A stretch of DNA of 64,000 nucleotides from Orobanche coerulescens (GCA_033398695.1 CM065804.1:8913001-8977000); one strand, 5' to 3'; counted from the first letter of the stretch, positions 9,540 through 22,317 are shown. Made by a program: numbers and translations. The notes: a model not told the origin generated them from the letters alone.

Positions 9540-11520
9540 GCCTCTGAAACGAGATGGTAGTTTTGACCTTTTCCTTAAAATCTTCTAAAGTATATCCCCG
9601 CCTTAATCCATACGTTGTGTGGGCAATGAGCTATCGGATCTTGCTTGACTTGAAAGTTTGGATCAGCCGAAATTTGTTCTTGAGAGTCACTCGATTTTTG
9701 CTTCTATTTTCTAGTAACTTTTGATCTCTCTTAGAAAATTGATGTGTTATCTAAATTGTAGAATAAAAAACATAAGTTAAGATCTACAATTAAACACAAA
9801 AAATATCAAACTCCGAAGTATAAATTATTTGAATCGGCCGAACCCCCATCTAGAAGTCCTTTTATAGGTTTTGGGCTACCCTAGGGATGTTAAAAAGGGT
9901 TAGAGTTAAGACTAATAATATAATCCAACCTTCCATATTAAGGCTTTCATAATATGGTTGAGTTTACTAATAACAATTCAATCCGCTAAAAAATTGATAT
10001 TACACTTCCAACCCAAACCTCAATTTATGAAATCAGACTCCTTATTTAATATTATTTCCCGTATTTAAGTCGAATATCTATTAATTAATTTAAGCTAGTG
10101 ACAACTTTAATTAATTAGTTTCTTATCCAAGAGTAGTACCACTTTGAACCTTATTATTATATAAATAAATTAAATCCACATGCAGGGTTTAATATAATAT
10201 TCATTCTCGATCTCCTCAAGGAACACTATCAACCCGTACAGCTCGAGACACGATTTCTATTTGTAGTGTTAATTGTCATATAAATAATATTATTACTCAA
10301 AATACCAAGCATATTGCGCCAATCAATGTTGACTCTCACCCATGATAAATCAAAGCAATAATTATTATAAATACACAATTAAATATTATATCTAGAATTA
10401 AGAATAATTACCGCCATTTACGTTCTTCTTACATTCAATACAGAAGAATCTATCTTACTGCGATCTAGTTCAACGTATGCAAATACGCTAATGTATGCTA
10501 ATCTCAAGCATACACTAAAAACTTTCACACAATTTGTCTAATAATTATATAGATTGTGAACTACTCCCTCCGTCCCTTTTTAGTTGTCCAGTTTGACTTT
10601 TGACCGGTCAATTTGACTAAAATTTGACTGAAATTTATGAATTTTATATAATTGATAAAATAAAAGAATTATATCATTGTAAAGTACATGTAATCTATTT
10701 TAAAATGCATTTTTTACTTTCTAATAATAATAAAAAAATTATTCATAATCTTTGGTTAAAAATTGGTCAATTTGACCATTGAAAGTCAAAATAGGACAAC
10801 TAAATAGGGACGGAGGTAGTATTCTAATATTTTATAAGGCACTGATATTGTGATCTTCGGTATAACACCAACACACCACATTATCCATAATCTAAAATAA
10901 ATAGATATTACATTTGCATAACCATAACGGGAATTAATATGCAAAATATGTGACAAAAATATAATTAATATTCTCCTAGGTAGTTACAGGAAAATGAGGT
11001 AATAGAAGCATAATCTATGCTTTGTAGTATACAAATAACAATCTCCCACTTATACTCAAAGCATGATTTTAAGTATACTACTCTATTACATAGTCTATAA
11101 TATCTCCCGCTTATACTCAGAGCAACGCTGCCATACATCGTAATCCCATCCTCTCCACGTGCCCTTCAAAAAATTTTGAGGCCTTTTGTGAAAGAATAAA
11201 CAAGATTATCTTTCGATGCAGCTCTTGCTACAACTACGCCTCCTTCCTTTACGAAGTGTCGTATGATAAGGTACTTGTGTTTGATATGTTTACTTGCCTT
11301 ATGGGCTCGTGCTTCCATCGGATTTGCCACTGAACGGTATTATCAAAGTAAAGTATAATACCTTATGACAAATCAAGAATCACACCTAAGTCCTATATAT
11401 ATGAAGTACTTGAGCATACCTCCTCTTTGACTGCCTCAGAGGCTGCCACGCATTCGGCTTCCATGGTGGAGTTCGAGATGTATTTTTGCTTCACACTTCT
11501 CCAACTAATGGCTCTACTAA
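9540..11520 (-). mobile_element. Old Copia remnant: LTR plus RNase H fragment
   Basis: Reading minus from about 11520, a decayed RNase H begins SNSTMEAECVAASEAV, later FDNTVQ and HVERMGLRCMAALL, matching the C-terminal end of Copia pol. At 11051-11041 the minus strand has AAGTGGGAGAT, the polypurine tract. It is followed at 11040 by an LTR that extends toward about 9540; that end is uncertain. The AAGTGGGAGAT tract is identical to the one at 61887-61877, so the two elements belong to related lineages. Stops and indels are numerous. Confidence 0.65.
10564..10819. mobile_element. Stowaway-type MITE (Tc1/mariner)
   Basis: The ends are CTCCCTCCGTCCC and, read inward from the other side, CTACCTCCGTCCC, flanked by TA on both sides. 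The inverted repeat continues through TTTAGTTGTCC and TTTGACTTT for about 40 bp. The 256-bp length and absence of coding capacity fit a Stowaway MITE. It sits inside the old Copia LTR. Confidence 0.92.
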
Positions 11521-11623
11521 TAAATTCAAACAATACCAAATTACCCTACTAGAAAAAAATATGTTGTCTGTTGGAGAAAAAAACAGCCACCAGAAAAAAA
11601 ATTGTCCACCTGTTGGAGATCCG

Positions 11624-12075
11624 TATGGATGTCAATGAGTAGGGTAGGATACAGATATGTCTCCCCCATACCCTGCCCTATTTGACTCGGATATGGTTTG
11701 GGTAATGCCCGGAGGGTAATCGGGTACCCATATACCTTATGTTTAAGAATATAAATAATTTTTAATATATATCATATGTATATATAATATAATTAATAAA
11801 TTCAATATAGTATAATAAATACTTAAAATATTATATTTTATGTGATAACATATATAATATATCATATAATATAATATCTATGTATAATACATAATAATAA
11901 TGTACTTATATAATTCAAAATGGTACGCGGGTCGGTAACCGGGTCGGATAGGGTAATATACAATACTTATACCCTACTCGTACCCAATCATAAAATTTCA
12001 GGCCCGCAGATACCCCACCTTATTACGGATTTATACGACGGTTAAGATTGGGTATGTATAAGGTTGACATCCCTA
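11624..12075. mobile_element. hAT-type MITE
   Basis: The termini are TATGGATGTCAA and, inverted, TAGGGATGTCAA. The flanks GAGATCCG (11616-11623) and GAGATCTG (12076-12083) form an 8-bp target duplication with one mismatch. GGGTA-rich subterminal parts (GGGTAATCGGGTACCC) surround an AT-rich core with no ORF. Confidence 0.82.
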
Positions 12076-12491
12076 GAGATCTGCTACAATGCGGCCAGAG
12101 AAAACATGTACCACTCCTAGAAATCACACGGGAATGTGGAATCCAAAAGACAACTGAATATTTGACTGATCGGGGTCAAGTTAAATAACAGAACAGGCCG
12201 ATGAGGTTGAAACTCAAAATACACAGACCGGAAGGTCACACGACAAAAATCAAAACCGAATAAAATCTCATTAAAACACACGTACCCACGTAAGGGTCAA
12301 TATACAGTAGCGAAAACGGATTACTACTCAACAATAAAAGAACTCTGACTTCCGACTGATTAGTATGTAGCTTGTCATCTTATATACCAACCATGTGACT
12401 GCTCCCTCGGACTAAGTATACCTGAAATGCATAAAATGCATTTTCCCCATTTAAAGATTTAGCAATTCGAATTTGTTAGTGCAAGTATTCT

Positions 12492-12773
12492 AATCATACA
12501 AAACATACCACACAGATATCGGCCATAGTCAAACAATGACAAACAGTAATGGAAGTCCCCGAGAGGTTTTAATGATAAAAAACAAGACAAACTAAAATCT
12601 TTGAAAACAAATCATCAGTTCAGGAGTTTTAGAATCATACAAAACATACCACACAGATATCGGCCATAGTCAAACAATGACAAACAGTAATGGAAGTCCC
12701 CGAGAGGTTTTAATGATAAAAAACAAGACAAACTAAAATCTTTGAAAACAAATCATCACTTCAGGAGTTTTAG
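12492..12773. repeat. 141-bp tandem duplication
   Basis: Two nearly identical head-to-tail copies of 141 bp, each beginning AATCATACAAAACATACC. It lies within the solo LTR and is recent, since only a few bases differ. Confidence 0.92.
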
Positions 12774-12961
12774 AAAATAGAAGAGGCTTTTAGGATCTCA
12801 AGTCCGAAGTTATAGATCCTTTTCAAAACGTTAGGGTCTCAGCCCTGGATCTCGTGTCACATCACAGAAGTTTTATAACAGAAACCTTTTGAAAATCGAT
12901 TGGATCTCCGCCCGACATTCATTTTCATAAGACTTCCTTTTAAAAGCTTTGACCGTCAAAA

Positions 12962-13350
12962 CATGCTCGTGACCCCGTGATCTCTTGTCACATGTCTCCG
13001 TAGGTTCAACAACCCGCACGGATTGAGCTAAACCACACAATCACAACATGCTTGTGATCCCGTGATCTCCTGCCATATGTCTCCGTAGGTTCAACAACCC
13101 ACAAGGATTGACCTACACGAGCAATCACAACTTCCGATCCTCGACTCCGTGATCCCTTGCCACGAGTCACCGTAGGCCCCGTCGAACCCGTACGGTTGAA
13201 CTATGGTGTGTCCTGACCCCATGATCCCCTGCCACGTGTCATCGCAGGCCTTGTCAGATCCGTACGATTAGACCTCAACACCACTTACTAAGTTCCGATC
13301 CCATGGTCCCTTGCCATGTATCCTCGTAGGCCCCCTCAGACCCGCACGAG
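12962..13350 (-). repeat. Degenerate tandem repeat, about 80-90 bp, in the solo LTR
   Basis: About five diverged units share GTGATCtCtTGcCACaTGTC, then CGTAGG and an AACCCGCACGG-like end. On the minus strand it corresponds in position to the CCGACGGGATCATC repeat of the Tekay-like LTR at 48.6-48.8 kb. Confidence 0.75.
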
Positions 13351-13368
13351 TGAACTCAGCATCACAAC

Positions 13369-14075
13369 TAGACCTGGCAAAATAGGCCCAGGCCCGCGGG
13401 CCGGGCCAGCCCGCCCGTTTTTGGGCGGGCATTGGGCCTAATATTTTTGGCCCCAAAAAAAAAATCGGGCCTTTTTTGCCCGGCCCAGATTTGGCCCGCC
13501 CGTTGAGGCCCGGCCCGCGGCCCGCCCGGCCCTGTTTTTTTTATTTATGTTATCTTTAAATATAATAGTTAAAATTTTTCCTTATTTGTTAGATTATATT
13601 ACATCTATATATTAATTATTGATGTAATTTTATTTTTTATGGGACTTTGTGATTACTTTTTAGTATCTCATATCAATAATAATATATTTTATGATTTTCA
13701 TAAAAAAATAGTAGTAATAAATGATATGATGATCAAATAACACATTTGTATATTTGTCTTTTGATTGCGGTAGTGTAGTAAATAATGTAATTATCAAATA
13801 AAAATAATTGTACATTTATTTATCTGATTGTGATAGTATAGTGAATAATATAATAATTAAGGATCCAAAAATATTTCTACATTTATTCAGAATTAATATT
13901 TTAAAAAAAAAAAAAAGAGTTGAGGCCCGCGGGCCGGGCCGAGCCCGCCCGGGGCGGGCCACGGGCCTAATATTTTTGGCCCAAAAAAATATGGCCTTTT
14001 TAGCCCGGCCCAGATTTGGCCCGCCCGTTTTTCGTCCGGCCCGTTTGGGTCGAGCCCGCCCGTTTGCCAGGTCTA
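13369..14075. mobile_element. Non-autonomous hAT element with GGCCCG-rich ends
   Basis: The termini TAGACCTGGCAAA and TTTGCCAGGTCTA are perfect inverted repeats, flanked by ATCACAAC on both sides (13361-13368 and 14076-14083), an exact 8-bp duplication. GC-rich arms made of GGCCCGGCCC repeats enclose an AT-rich core. No transposase is encoded. It inserted into the solo LTR. Confidence 0.95.
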
Positions 14076-15059
14076 ATCACAACACACAACATATGCTATC
14101 AAACACATTGTAATGTACATGATCAACATTAGAGCAACCATCCCAATCAATACAGAATCACCACACAAGATCTCCATCATCCAACCACTCAACATGATAC
14201 ACATCCGAGTGTTTCAACAACCAACACCACATATACTGTTAACCAAAACTCGGAACAATACACCTCCAAGTATATAAACAAACCAACTCGATGCATATCC
14301 ATCAATCATAACTCGACACAATACACATAAACGAATATAACAAACCAACTAAATCATCACAATCAACATAATTTTTCAACAAGGAACAATCAAACGCAAC
14401 ATCACAGAACAAGACGTCAAAAATGTACAATTCACATAATGCACAACCAATGAAAATGAACGAACCATCATACATCTATTACACAACTTCAATTCACAAG
14501 ATAAAAATTGTCAAGATAAGAATACTTGCCTCGGAATCAACATACGAGTATTCCGACGAACACGGCTTGACCGGAAATCCTCAAAACCTACAACATCCAT
14601 GAGAGAACACCAACAATACGATTACTACAAGCATAACAATCAAGCATGATGGAAAAGCGCCCCAAAACCCGACGAGAACTCCGTTGAAATATTTAATGGA
14701 ACATTAAATGTTCAAGGTTTCTTAAGAATAAAAAAATCACGATTCGAATAAAACGAAACCGAAATGTGTATATACCATTTATAGAATACATTCAACAACA
14801 CAAATAACATTAAATGAACTACCAAAATCGGACAGATGAATCCACAAGAAAAACCAAAATAGACAAATAGAAATTTTTAGGAAAGTACCTCAATCCAACG
14901 AAGAATAAATGATTAGATGTTGATATAATCGTCAAAGATCTTCCAAAACACCCTTGGATGGAGCAAAATCGGCCAAGAATCCGAACCCTAGCCCCAAGCC
15001 ATCCGTTCGCCAGAAGAAGAAGAAAGATATAAGAAATAGGGTGAAAAACCAGTCTGTCC

Positions 15060-15250
15060 CATTTATACTAACATAGACGCACGACCAACTGCTCGTGCGT
15101 CTGGTCATGCTCAAATTCATCAGCCACAACATGCAGGGACGCACGAGCACCTACTCGTGCGCCAGACCGTGCGCTTGGCCGTGTGTCCCTCAATGAGCGA
15201 GCCTGGTGTGTCGCACAAGCACAACACGAGCACATGCCCACGTACCTGCT
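15060..15250 (-). repeat. CG-rich dyad array (GCACGAG / CTCGTGC) before the LTR TATA box
   Basis: Several copies of GCACGAG and its complement CTCGTGC occur within 190 bp, ending next to the TATA box of the solo LTR. Confidence 0.75.
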
Positions 15251-15580
15251 CGTGCACTGCAAATAAAGGCTGGAATCGAGCCCGATATGGCTCTAAAAAG
15301 ACCCAAAATGCAACTAATTCGAAAGGAAGGGATTACACGAGCCAACAACACCTTCTAAGAGGTAAAACGGTAATAGAAAGCAACATGTCATATTAGATAC
15401 ACATGCACATGAATCTGTACGACTTATGCAATGACAAGTCGCACTCGATGAATACCACAACATGGTACACCATACAGTATGCATAGAGAAATAACTCTAA
15501 ATAATAATCATCAAAAAAATATCTAGCACAAAACGACAAATAACTCCAGGCAAACAGAAACGAAATTCTCGGATATTACA

Positions 15581-15899
15581 AAACAGACCAGTTGTCGTAG
15601 GTCCACCGACAGTCGATCGATGATTCGCTGGAAGTTCCTCGGATACAGCTACAAAAACAGAGCAACAACTAGAAAAATATTGTTGCCGACCGGAGGTCCA
15701 CCAGAGATGGCTAGAAAAAAATAGACGGGTCATGTGGAGGCAGTCACGGGTAGCGGTGGTGGCAGTGGAAATAATGTCAAGAAGATTATTAGTTCCTCTA
15801 ATTTAATATTATAAAGTACTTTTGGAAGTTCATTATTTTTTAACTTTCATTATTCAATTTAATATAATGTCAGATAGCACCGACATTGTTTTGTAACAG
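15581..15899. other. Host sequence of the solo LTR, unassigned
   Basis: This joins to 11546-11623 and 12084-12101 once the solo LTR and hAT MITE are removed. It contains CCGACAG and CCGACCGGAGG motifs. I cannot assign it to a gene or an element. Confidence 0.4.
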
Positions 15900-16677
15900 A
15901 GTACGGCCATTGAATCATTGTATTAAATTTCGACGATCATGATCAATTTGTTCGGGCCTCGATAACGTACGTAAGCCCTGGACAACTAACGTACGTTAGC
16001 AGCTTAACGTACGTAGCCTTCCAAGCTTACGTACGTAATAGATTGGCACAAGAATCTGCCCAACCACACATAGGCTATTACGTACGTTATGAGAAGAGCC
16101 ATTACGTATGTAATACTCCAGAAGCCTTAATGTATGTAATGCTCTTCACATAGCGTACGTAAGGCTCCCCAGCGTCAAACGGGCAGTTGTCAGGTAAGGG
16201 TGTGACGAAAACATGAGACGACCAAAACACAAAACAAAAGCACGCTTACGAAGAGTTTGAGATGACAAACTTAAACACTAAAAGAAAGTATGTTCCCGAC
16301 TACCCGAAGGCTCGGATAACAACGACAACATAATTACCCCATAACTTTGGGAAATTATAAGACGCTCCAAAACATCTAAAATACACGATACACGATCGAA
16401 ACACCAACCAAGGGCTCATAACATGCATAATAACATAAGGTGGGTTTGCGGCAACCCCGAAATGGCGGTTCCGAACAACGATTACGAGAATTGAACCAAG
16501 TATCGACGAAAAGACACATACGCAAAATTGAGTAAAACAAGTCTGAAACAAGCTCGGATGATAAAAAGTCCAGTATTAAATATTCTCGAAATATCCAACG
16601 GTTAAAAGCGAGTCACTTAAAATAAAAAATACACCAAAATGAAAAATACCGGAAAAAGGAAAAATGTGGATATTACA
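15900..16677 (-). repeat. 3' LTR (partial) of the truncated chromovirus
   Basis: On the minus strand the LTR starts TGTAATATCCACA at 16677, right after the polypurine tract AGAGAGGGAGAA (16689-16678). The distal part is missing or unrecognisable, so the lower boundary is an estimate. A dyad array lies inside. Confidence 0.65.
15955..16165. repeat. TACGTA dyad array in the LTR
   Basis: About nine copies of TTACGTACGTAA, AACGTACGTTA and close variants occur in 210 bp. Each is a self-complementary site containing CG. Some copies read TTACGTATGTAA, a CG to TG change. Confidence 0.88.
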
Positions 16678-16713
16678 TTCTCCCTCTCTAAAAAACAATT
16701 TTCGTCCCGAAAC

Positions 16714-19446
16714 TTAAGAAACAAATAACTCGTGATACCTAGCACGCATGCTATCCTCGATCTCCCAAGTTGCCTCCTCGACACCATGTCTCGTCCGCTG
16801 CACCTTGACCAATGGAATGGTCTTATGCCTCAGCCGCTTCTCACGGTGCTCCAAGATCATCAATGGACGCTCCTCGAAGGTAATATCCTCAGCAATATCG
16901 ATCTCACCATATTCGATGAGATGACTAGGATCCGGAACATATTTCCTCAGTTGGGAAACATGAAAAATGCTATGGACATGGCTCAAAGCCGGAGGCAACG
17001 CCAATCGGTATGCTAACTCACCGACCCTCTCGAGAATCGCAAAGGGCCCAATAAATCTCGGACTAAACTTTCCCTTCTTTCCGAAGCGGAAAACTCCCCT
17101 CGTCGTTGACATCTTTAGCAAAACGTGGTCTCCCACCTCGAATTCCAAAGGTCGATGGCGAACATCATCATAGGATTTCTGTCGACTCTGAGCAGTCAAC
17201 ATCCTCTCCCGAATCAATTCCACCTTTTTCCTCGTCTCCAAAGCGACATCCGGTTCGGTCCTGACCAAATCGGACGCCTCTTTCCAACAAATTGGTGATC
17301 GAAAACGCCGCCCACACAGCGCCTCATACGGTGCCATCTTAATCGACGCATGCCAACTATTGTTGTACGTGAACTCGATCAACGGCAAATGCTCCTCCCA
17401 ATAACTGCTCCAATCGAGAGCACAAGCACGCAACATAGCCTCAAATGTCTGGATAGTGCGCTCCGACTGCCCCATCCGTCTGAGGATGAGAAGAAGTACT
17501 CAGACGCAAACGAGTACCCAACGCCTTATGTACCGCCTGCCAAAAATGCGATACAAGACGGCCATCACGATCTGAAACAATAGACTTCGAAGTACCGCGA
17601 AGCTTCACAATCTGTGCAATAAAAACACGAGCCAGTTTTTCTGGAACCCAAGTATCCTTGATGCCCAAGAAGTGTTCCGAATTGGTCAGACGATCCACAA
17701 TAACCCAAACCATATTCATACTAGACTTCGATCTCGGTAATCTCGTGATGAAGTCCATCGAAATATCTTTCCATTTCCATTCCGGAATGGGAAGCGACTG
17801 CAACAACCCCGCTGGTCGCTGATGCTCGATTTTGACCTGCTTACAAGTCAAACATCTCGCTACAAATTGTGCGACCTCCTCCTTCATATCATTCCACCAA
17901 AAGTTCCTCCTTAGGTCCTTGTACATCTTACTCGAACCAGGATAAACCGAGTAAGGAGTAGCATGGGCCTCACGCAAAATACTCTGCCTCAATTCCAAGT
18001 CGTTCGGTACACATAGTCGACTCTGGAATCTCAACACACTATCCTCGTGGATCATAAACCCAGGAGATTTCCCCTTAAGAACATTCTCTCGAATTTGAGC
18101 AATCATCGGATCCTCCAACTGCTTCAGTTTAATTTCATTGATCAGCGACAACGAAATTTCCAAAGCACAAAGTTGCCCGACAACTCCTGGCAACAAAATC
18201 TCGACACTCAACTCGATCAAATCACGCGAAGCTCAGATTGATACGTAAGTATCTCAAGTGTTCACAACGTAACCAGTTTCTGACTCAAGGCATCTACCAT
18301 GGCATTCGCCTTGCCCGGATGATAAAGGATTTCGAGGTCATAATCCTTAATCAACTCCAACCACCTCCTCTGCCTCATATTCAACTCCTGCTGAGTGAAT
18401 ATGTACTTCAGACTTTTATGATCGGTAAAAATCTGACATGCAGAGCCAAAGAGATAATGATGCCAAATCTTGAGCGCAAAAACAACTGCCGCTAACTCCA
18501 AGACGCGAGTAGGGTAGTTGAACTCATACGACCTCAACTGCCTCGACGCATACGCAATAGTCTTGTCGTGATGCATCAACACGCACCCAAGACCCTGACC
18601 CGAAGCATCACTATAGACAACAAAACCATCGTTGCTGCACGACAACGCTAGAATCCGGGCTGAAGTCAAATGCCTCTTCAGCTCCTCAAAACTCGACTGC
18701 CTTTCGTCATTCCAGACGAACTTTTCGGATTTCTGAAGCAACTGTGTAGGTGGCCGAGCCAGTTTCTAGAACCCATCGACGAACCTACGGTAGTAGCCAG
18801 CCAAACCCAAGAAACTACAGACCTCCTTCATATTCTTAGGCGGTGTCCAATCCAGCACTGCCTCAATCTTTTGTGGATCAACACGGACCCCCTCGACTGA
18901 AATCACGTGACCCAGAAACATCACTTCCTTCAGCCAGAACTCACATTTCGAGAACTTCGCATAGAGTCGCTCGGTCCTCAAAATGTTCAACACAACTCGC
19001 AGATGATGCGCTCATCCTCATTCTTCGAGTAGATAAGGATGTCATCAATGAAGACAACAACACACTTATCCTAATACTCGATGAAAACCTTGTTCATCAA
19101 CTGCATGAACACTGACGGCGCATTAGTTAGCCCGAAGGGCATAACCACAAACTCATAATGACCGTATCTCATTCGAAAAGCTGTTTTCGGGACATCGGAC
19201 TCCTTCACCGAAGCGGATAGTACCCCGATCTCAAGTCGATCTTCGAGAATACTGCAGCTCCCTGCAACTGATCAAACAAGTCATCAATCCTCGGTAAGGG
19301 ATACTTATTCTTGATGATCACTTTATTTAGCTCGCGATAGTCGATACATGAACGCAGAGAAACATCCTTCTTCCGCACAAACAGGACCGGTGCGCCCCAA
19401 GACGAAGCGCTCGGTCGAATATACCCCGACTCAAGAAGACGCATTA
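16714..19446 (-). pseudogene. Tekay-like chromovirus pol, 5'-truncated and frameshifted
   Basis: On the minus strand the remnant begins inside RT ([20 protein letters not shown]), includes FIDDILIY at about 19058-19030, then RNase H ([27 protein letters not shown], 18741-18262), integrase ([28 protein letters not shown]; the QSERTIQT acidic site, 18220-17300) and a C-terminal chromodomain-like segment (LRHKTIPLVKVQ to EEATWEIED). It stops at 16714. gag, protease and the start of RT are absent; at 19446 sequence identity ends abruptly beside a repeated GCATTAAATG. At least four frame breaks are needed. The RT and integrase catalytic residues survive. Confidence 0.9.
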
Positions 19447-20994
19447 AATGTTGTCTCCATCAGCATTAAATGTACTTTGAAAAGTGTGATACTTTGTGAA
19501 TAAAGAATATTTATTTCGCAACGGTTTCAAAGTCCAAGTATTATCATATTGGTTTTGCATTTTACTTTTCCTAACTAAAATGCATTCAGCGTTTACGCTG
19601 TTGCCAACAGGTTCATTTGCTGTAAGCTGGATCTTCATTACTCTGTAAGATGAACGTCTTTTGGGCGATGTATGAAGATTGTTGTAAGATGCTGATTGTA
19701 GGATGCATTTATCAAAACACTTGGAATATCCCAATAGTAGATACCGGTAGAGGGGCGACACTTGAGTCCTCAAGACAAGTTCCACGGAGATCAAGATCAA
19801 ATCTAGGTGAATTTCACACGTATAATCTTTATACCTTGATTTTTCTAGATTAGATTCACATATTACATGTGTATGCGATCTTTAAATCGGTTTTTGATGA
19901 TCTACTAAATTAGATTTGATTAAAACCCAAGCGCCCTTCGTCCCTCGGCACCGAGAATTGCCGTGTTTATGGTGATGTTCTCGTTATAACTGGCCAGTGA
20001 GCAAGTCGGGTCGATTCGAGTCGGGCTGGATGAATACAATCTGGACCCGTCCCTTAAGGAACTGGGCTAGGCTGATTTGGCTCGTTTGTTGTACTTTTAT
20101 TAAAAAGAAATAAATATAATTTTATATTTTCTTGAATTATGTTAAAAAATTGTAAAAAATAAAATTTTATATTATTATATTATTGTATATTCCCTCATGT
20201 TCAAACGATGCGTTATTTTGACTTTTTATATTATTTGCAATTTAAATGACGTTTTCTATTTTTTCATGGTAATTAATTGTATTTTTTTCCTGATTTACCC
20301 TTAAACCTAATAAAAATATCTAGATAGTAAATAGTCTTAATTCTTAAAGTCTCATTTAGTATGAGCTTAGAATGGCAATAATATGAATAAGAGGGCGTAT
20401 CTATAATATAAAGAACAACGATATTTTCTGGCCGTCGTCCGCACGTGCAAAAAATATTGTAACCTCCCCTTCCCTATGTGTTAAATTTAATAATAATATC
20501 AAATGTTCAAGAACAATAAATTCCCGAAAATCTTAGAAAATTAAATTAAAACTAAATGGGCATCTAAACCCTTAATTTTTTTTGTTCTCCGGCGACCTTT
20601 GGCACTTCCACCGTTGCTTTGTCGACCGACTATTCTTTTTACCGCCGACTTCCAGACTATTTTCCGGTGGGTCACCGGCCGCCTGAGTTTCGGTGATAGG
20701 TCATGTTTTTTTCTTTTGGTCGACTGCCAGAGTGCTCTTCGGCTGATTGTCGACCACCGACGGCGGCGGTCTGTCAGTTTTTTCTAGGGGGAGGGGAGCT
20801 GCTCTCTTCCGGGTCCCCTGCAGCTCGACGCTTGAGATTCGATGACCGATATTTTTTTTACGATTGTCCGTCGGATTTTTCTCTGGTGGATCTCTGGCGG
20901 CAGGTCAATTCTGTTTGATGACTATTGGACTATTCTGGTGGGCCAATAACTGATGGAGCTCCGACGGCCAGTTACTTTTTTTATCAGCTGTCGG
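19447..20994. other. Unassigned AT-rich to GC-mixed sequence
   Basis: No supported gene. About 19463-19960 could be a decayed Copia LTR, since it ends in a GCGCCCTTCG..GGCACCGAGAATT segment reminiscent of the LTR end near 59980, but similarity is weak. 20590-20990 is richer in CCG and CGG and continues at 30972 once the Athila-like element is removed. Confidence 0.35.
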
Positions 20995-21164
20995 ACTGTT
21001 GTTAGGCGTATTTTTATACGCTTATTTATCATTATCTTGTATTATTTTGACGAGTAAATTTGCATAAATGAGCTTTTAATGCCTTATTCTCGTATGTTTG
21101 ACAGGAGATTGGAGTCCGGAAGCTAAAACGAGGCAAAACGGGCGAAAACGGCGAATTTTGGCCC

Positions 21165-21349
21165 AGGGCCGCGGCACAAGGCAAGCGGGCCGCGGCACAG
21201 GAAGGCACCCAGCGACCCCCGAATAATCTGTACTCTGAGCCGCGGCACAGATAAAGTGAGCTGCGACCCAGATGAATTTATTGCGCCCAGGTTTTTTATC
21301 TGCGCCCCATGAGCCGCGGCACAGGTTAAGTGAGCCGCGGCACACGGGG
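21165..21349 (+). repeat. GAGCCGCGGCACA array upstream of the LTR TATA box
   Basis: Six spaced copies of GRGCCGCGGCACA, centred on the palindrome CCGCGG, lie 90-275 bp before TATAAATAA. Five are intact and one is decayed (GAGCTGCGACCCA). The 3' LTR has the same six at about 29820-30002. Confidence 0.9.
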
Positions 21350-21439
21350 CGGTTTTGGTGTACTCCGCGCGGTTTTGGGCCGTTGTGAAGCCGGATCTCG
21401 ACCTAATCACACGGACGCATTTTTGTGGCAGGAGAAAGC

Positions 21440-21448
21440 TATAAATAA
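21440..21448 (+). promoter_or_regulatory. LTR TATA box
   Basis: TATAAATAA in the 5' LTR; the same site occurs in the 3' LTR near 30095. Transcription probably starts about 30 bases downstream. Confidence 0.65.
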
Positions 21449-22317
21449 AGCGGCAAGGTCAGAAAAGAAAGGAGATCGACTGATCAGAGAATTGATTATC
21501 AAGGAGCAGAAGCAGAAGACATCAGGAGCAGAGGGTGGGATCCAGAAGAACGGAGGGATCCGAGCTCTTCATCTGCGTTTGATTTTAATGCTTTCATTCT
21601 TTTATTCTGTATTTTTATCTTTTAGCATGTCAGGCTAAAGCCCTTGTTCTAGGATTTTGATGAAACCTAAGTTTTGACGAATTTGCTTTAGATTATCTAT
21701 ATAATTCCCTTTTCTATTGAGTTTTCCCAATTGATTTTAATGCTTTCAATTGTCTGGCCAATAATTGGATTGTTTTAATTACGCAACTCGAATCGGGAGA
21801 GGAGAGTTGGTGAGGAACTATTGGTGAGAACCGTTTTATTCTGTGAGATAGGAATATACTCATAGGAACTACGTGGCCTTTCGAAGATTTTATGCTTTTT
21901 GCCTACTGACGAATTAATTCACCTAGGGATAGAGTGCGTTATTCGCCTTTAGAAAAATCTATTGACCTCGGGAGAGGCGGTAGAGTATTTTAGCAATCTT
22001 CGCCTTCAATAAATTGGGAAAATCATTAATTTTAGATAATCGAGAGTAAATTCGGATAAACCAAGGTTGATTCGGAATCCTAGAATTATTCATCGTTTGA
22101 TTTTCCTTCTTAGATCGATCGTTTTTACTGTTTAGTCTTTTATTAAATTCTTTTAGTAATTAATTACAACCCAAAGTTCGATTGTTCAAATAAAACTAGA
22201 ATACATAAAAATCGGTATTTAGTGATTCAGTCCTCGTGGGAACGATACTCACTCATCACTTTATTACTTGTATACGATAACGTGCACTTGCGTTCAAGAA
22301 AAATCGCAACAAGTTTT

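Larger units (their letters stand above)
12107..15580 (-). mobile_element. Solo LTR of a Tekay-like Gypsy element, with nested hAT
   Basis: Read on the minus strand the LTR starts TGTAATATCCGAG at 15580 and ends GTGGTACA at 12107. AAACA flanks both sides (12102-12106 and 15581-15585). No gag-pol is present, so it is a solo LTR. In order on the minus strand it holds a CG-rich dyad array (15250-15070), a TATA box (TATAAATGGGACAG, 15067-15061), a GAG|GCAAGTA donor-like site (14529), an internal tandem repeat, a TTGCTAAA site (12465-12458) and a TTTCAG acceptor-like site (12424-12422). A 707-bp hAT element and its 8-bp duplication account for 715 bp; the LTR itself is about 2.76 kb. Confidence 0.85.
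21000..22311 (+). repeat. 5' LTR of the Athila-like element
   Basis: 1312 bp, TGTTAGGCG to ATCGCAACA. It contains the CCGCGG array at 21165-21349 and a TATA box, TATAAATAA, at 21440. Confidence 0.95.

Noticed and set aside
11546..11600. CCCTACTAGAAAAAAATATG resembling a CACTA terminus
   Set aside because: First base differs from CACTA, no matching opposite end or 3-bp duplication was found.
12962..13350. Spaced repeats as a CRISPR array
   Set aside because: Units are long and diverged, spacers are not unique, and the context is a plant LTR.
21076..21410. Overlapping minus-strand ORFs with CRGSLNLCRG-type repeats (again at 29716-30065)
   Set aside because: They are antisense readings of the CCGCGG array in the LTRs; repeats create open frames in several phases.
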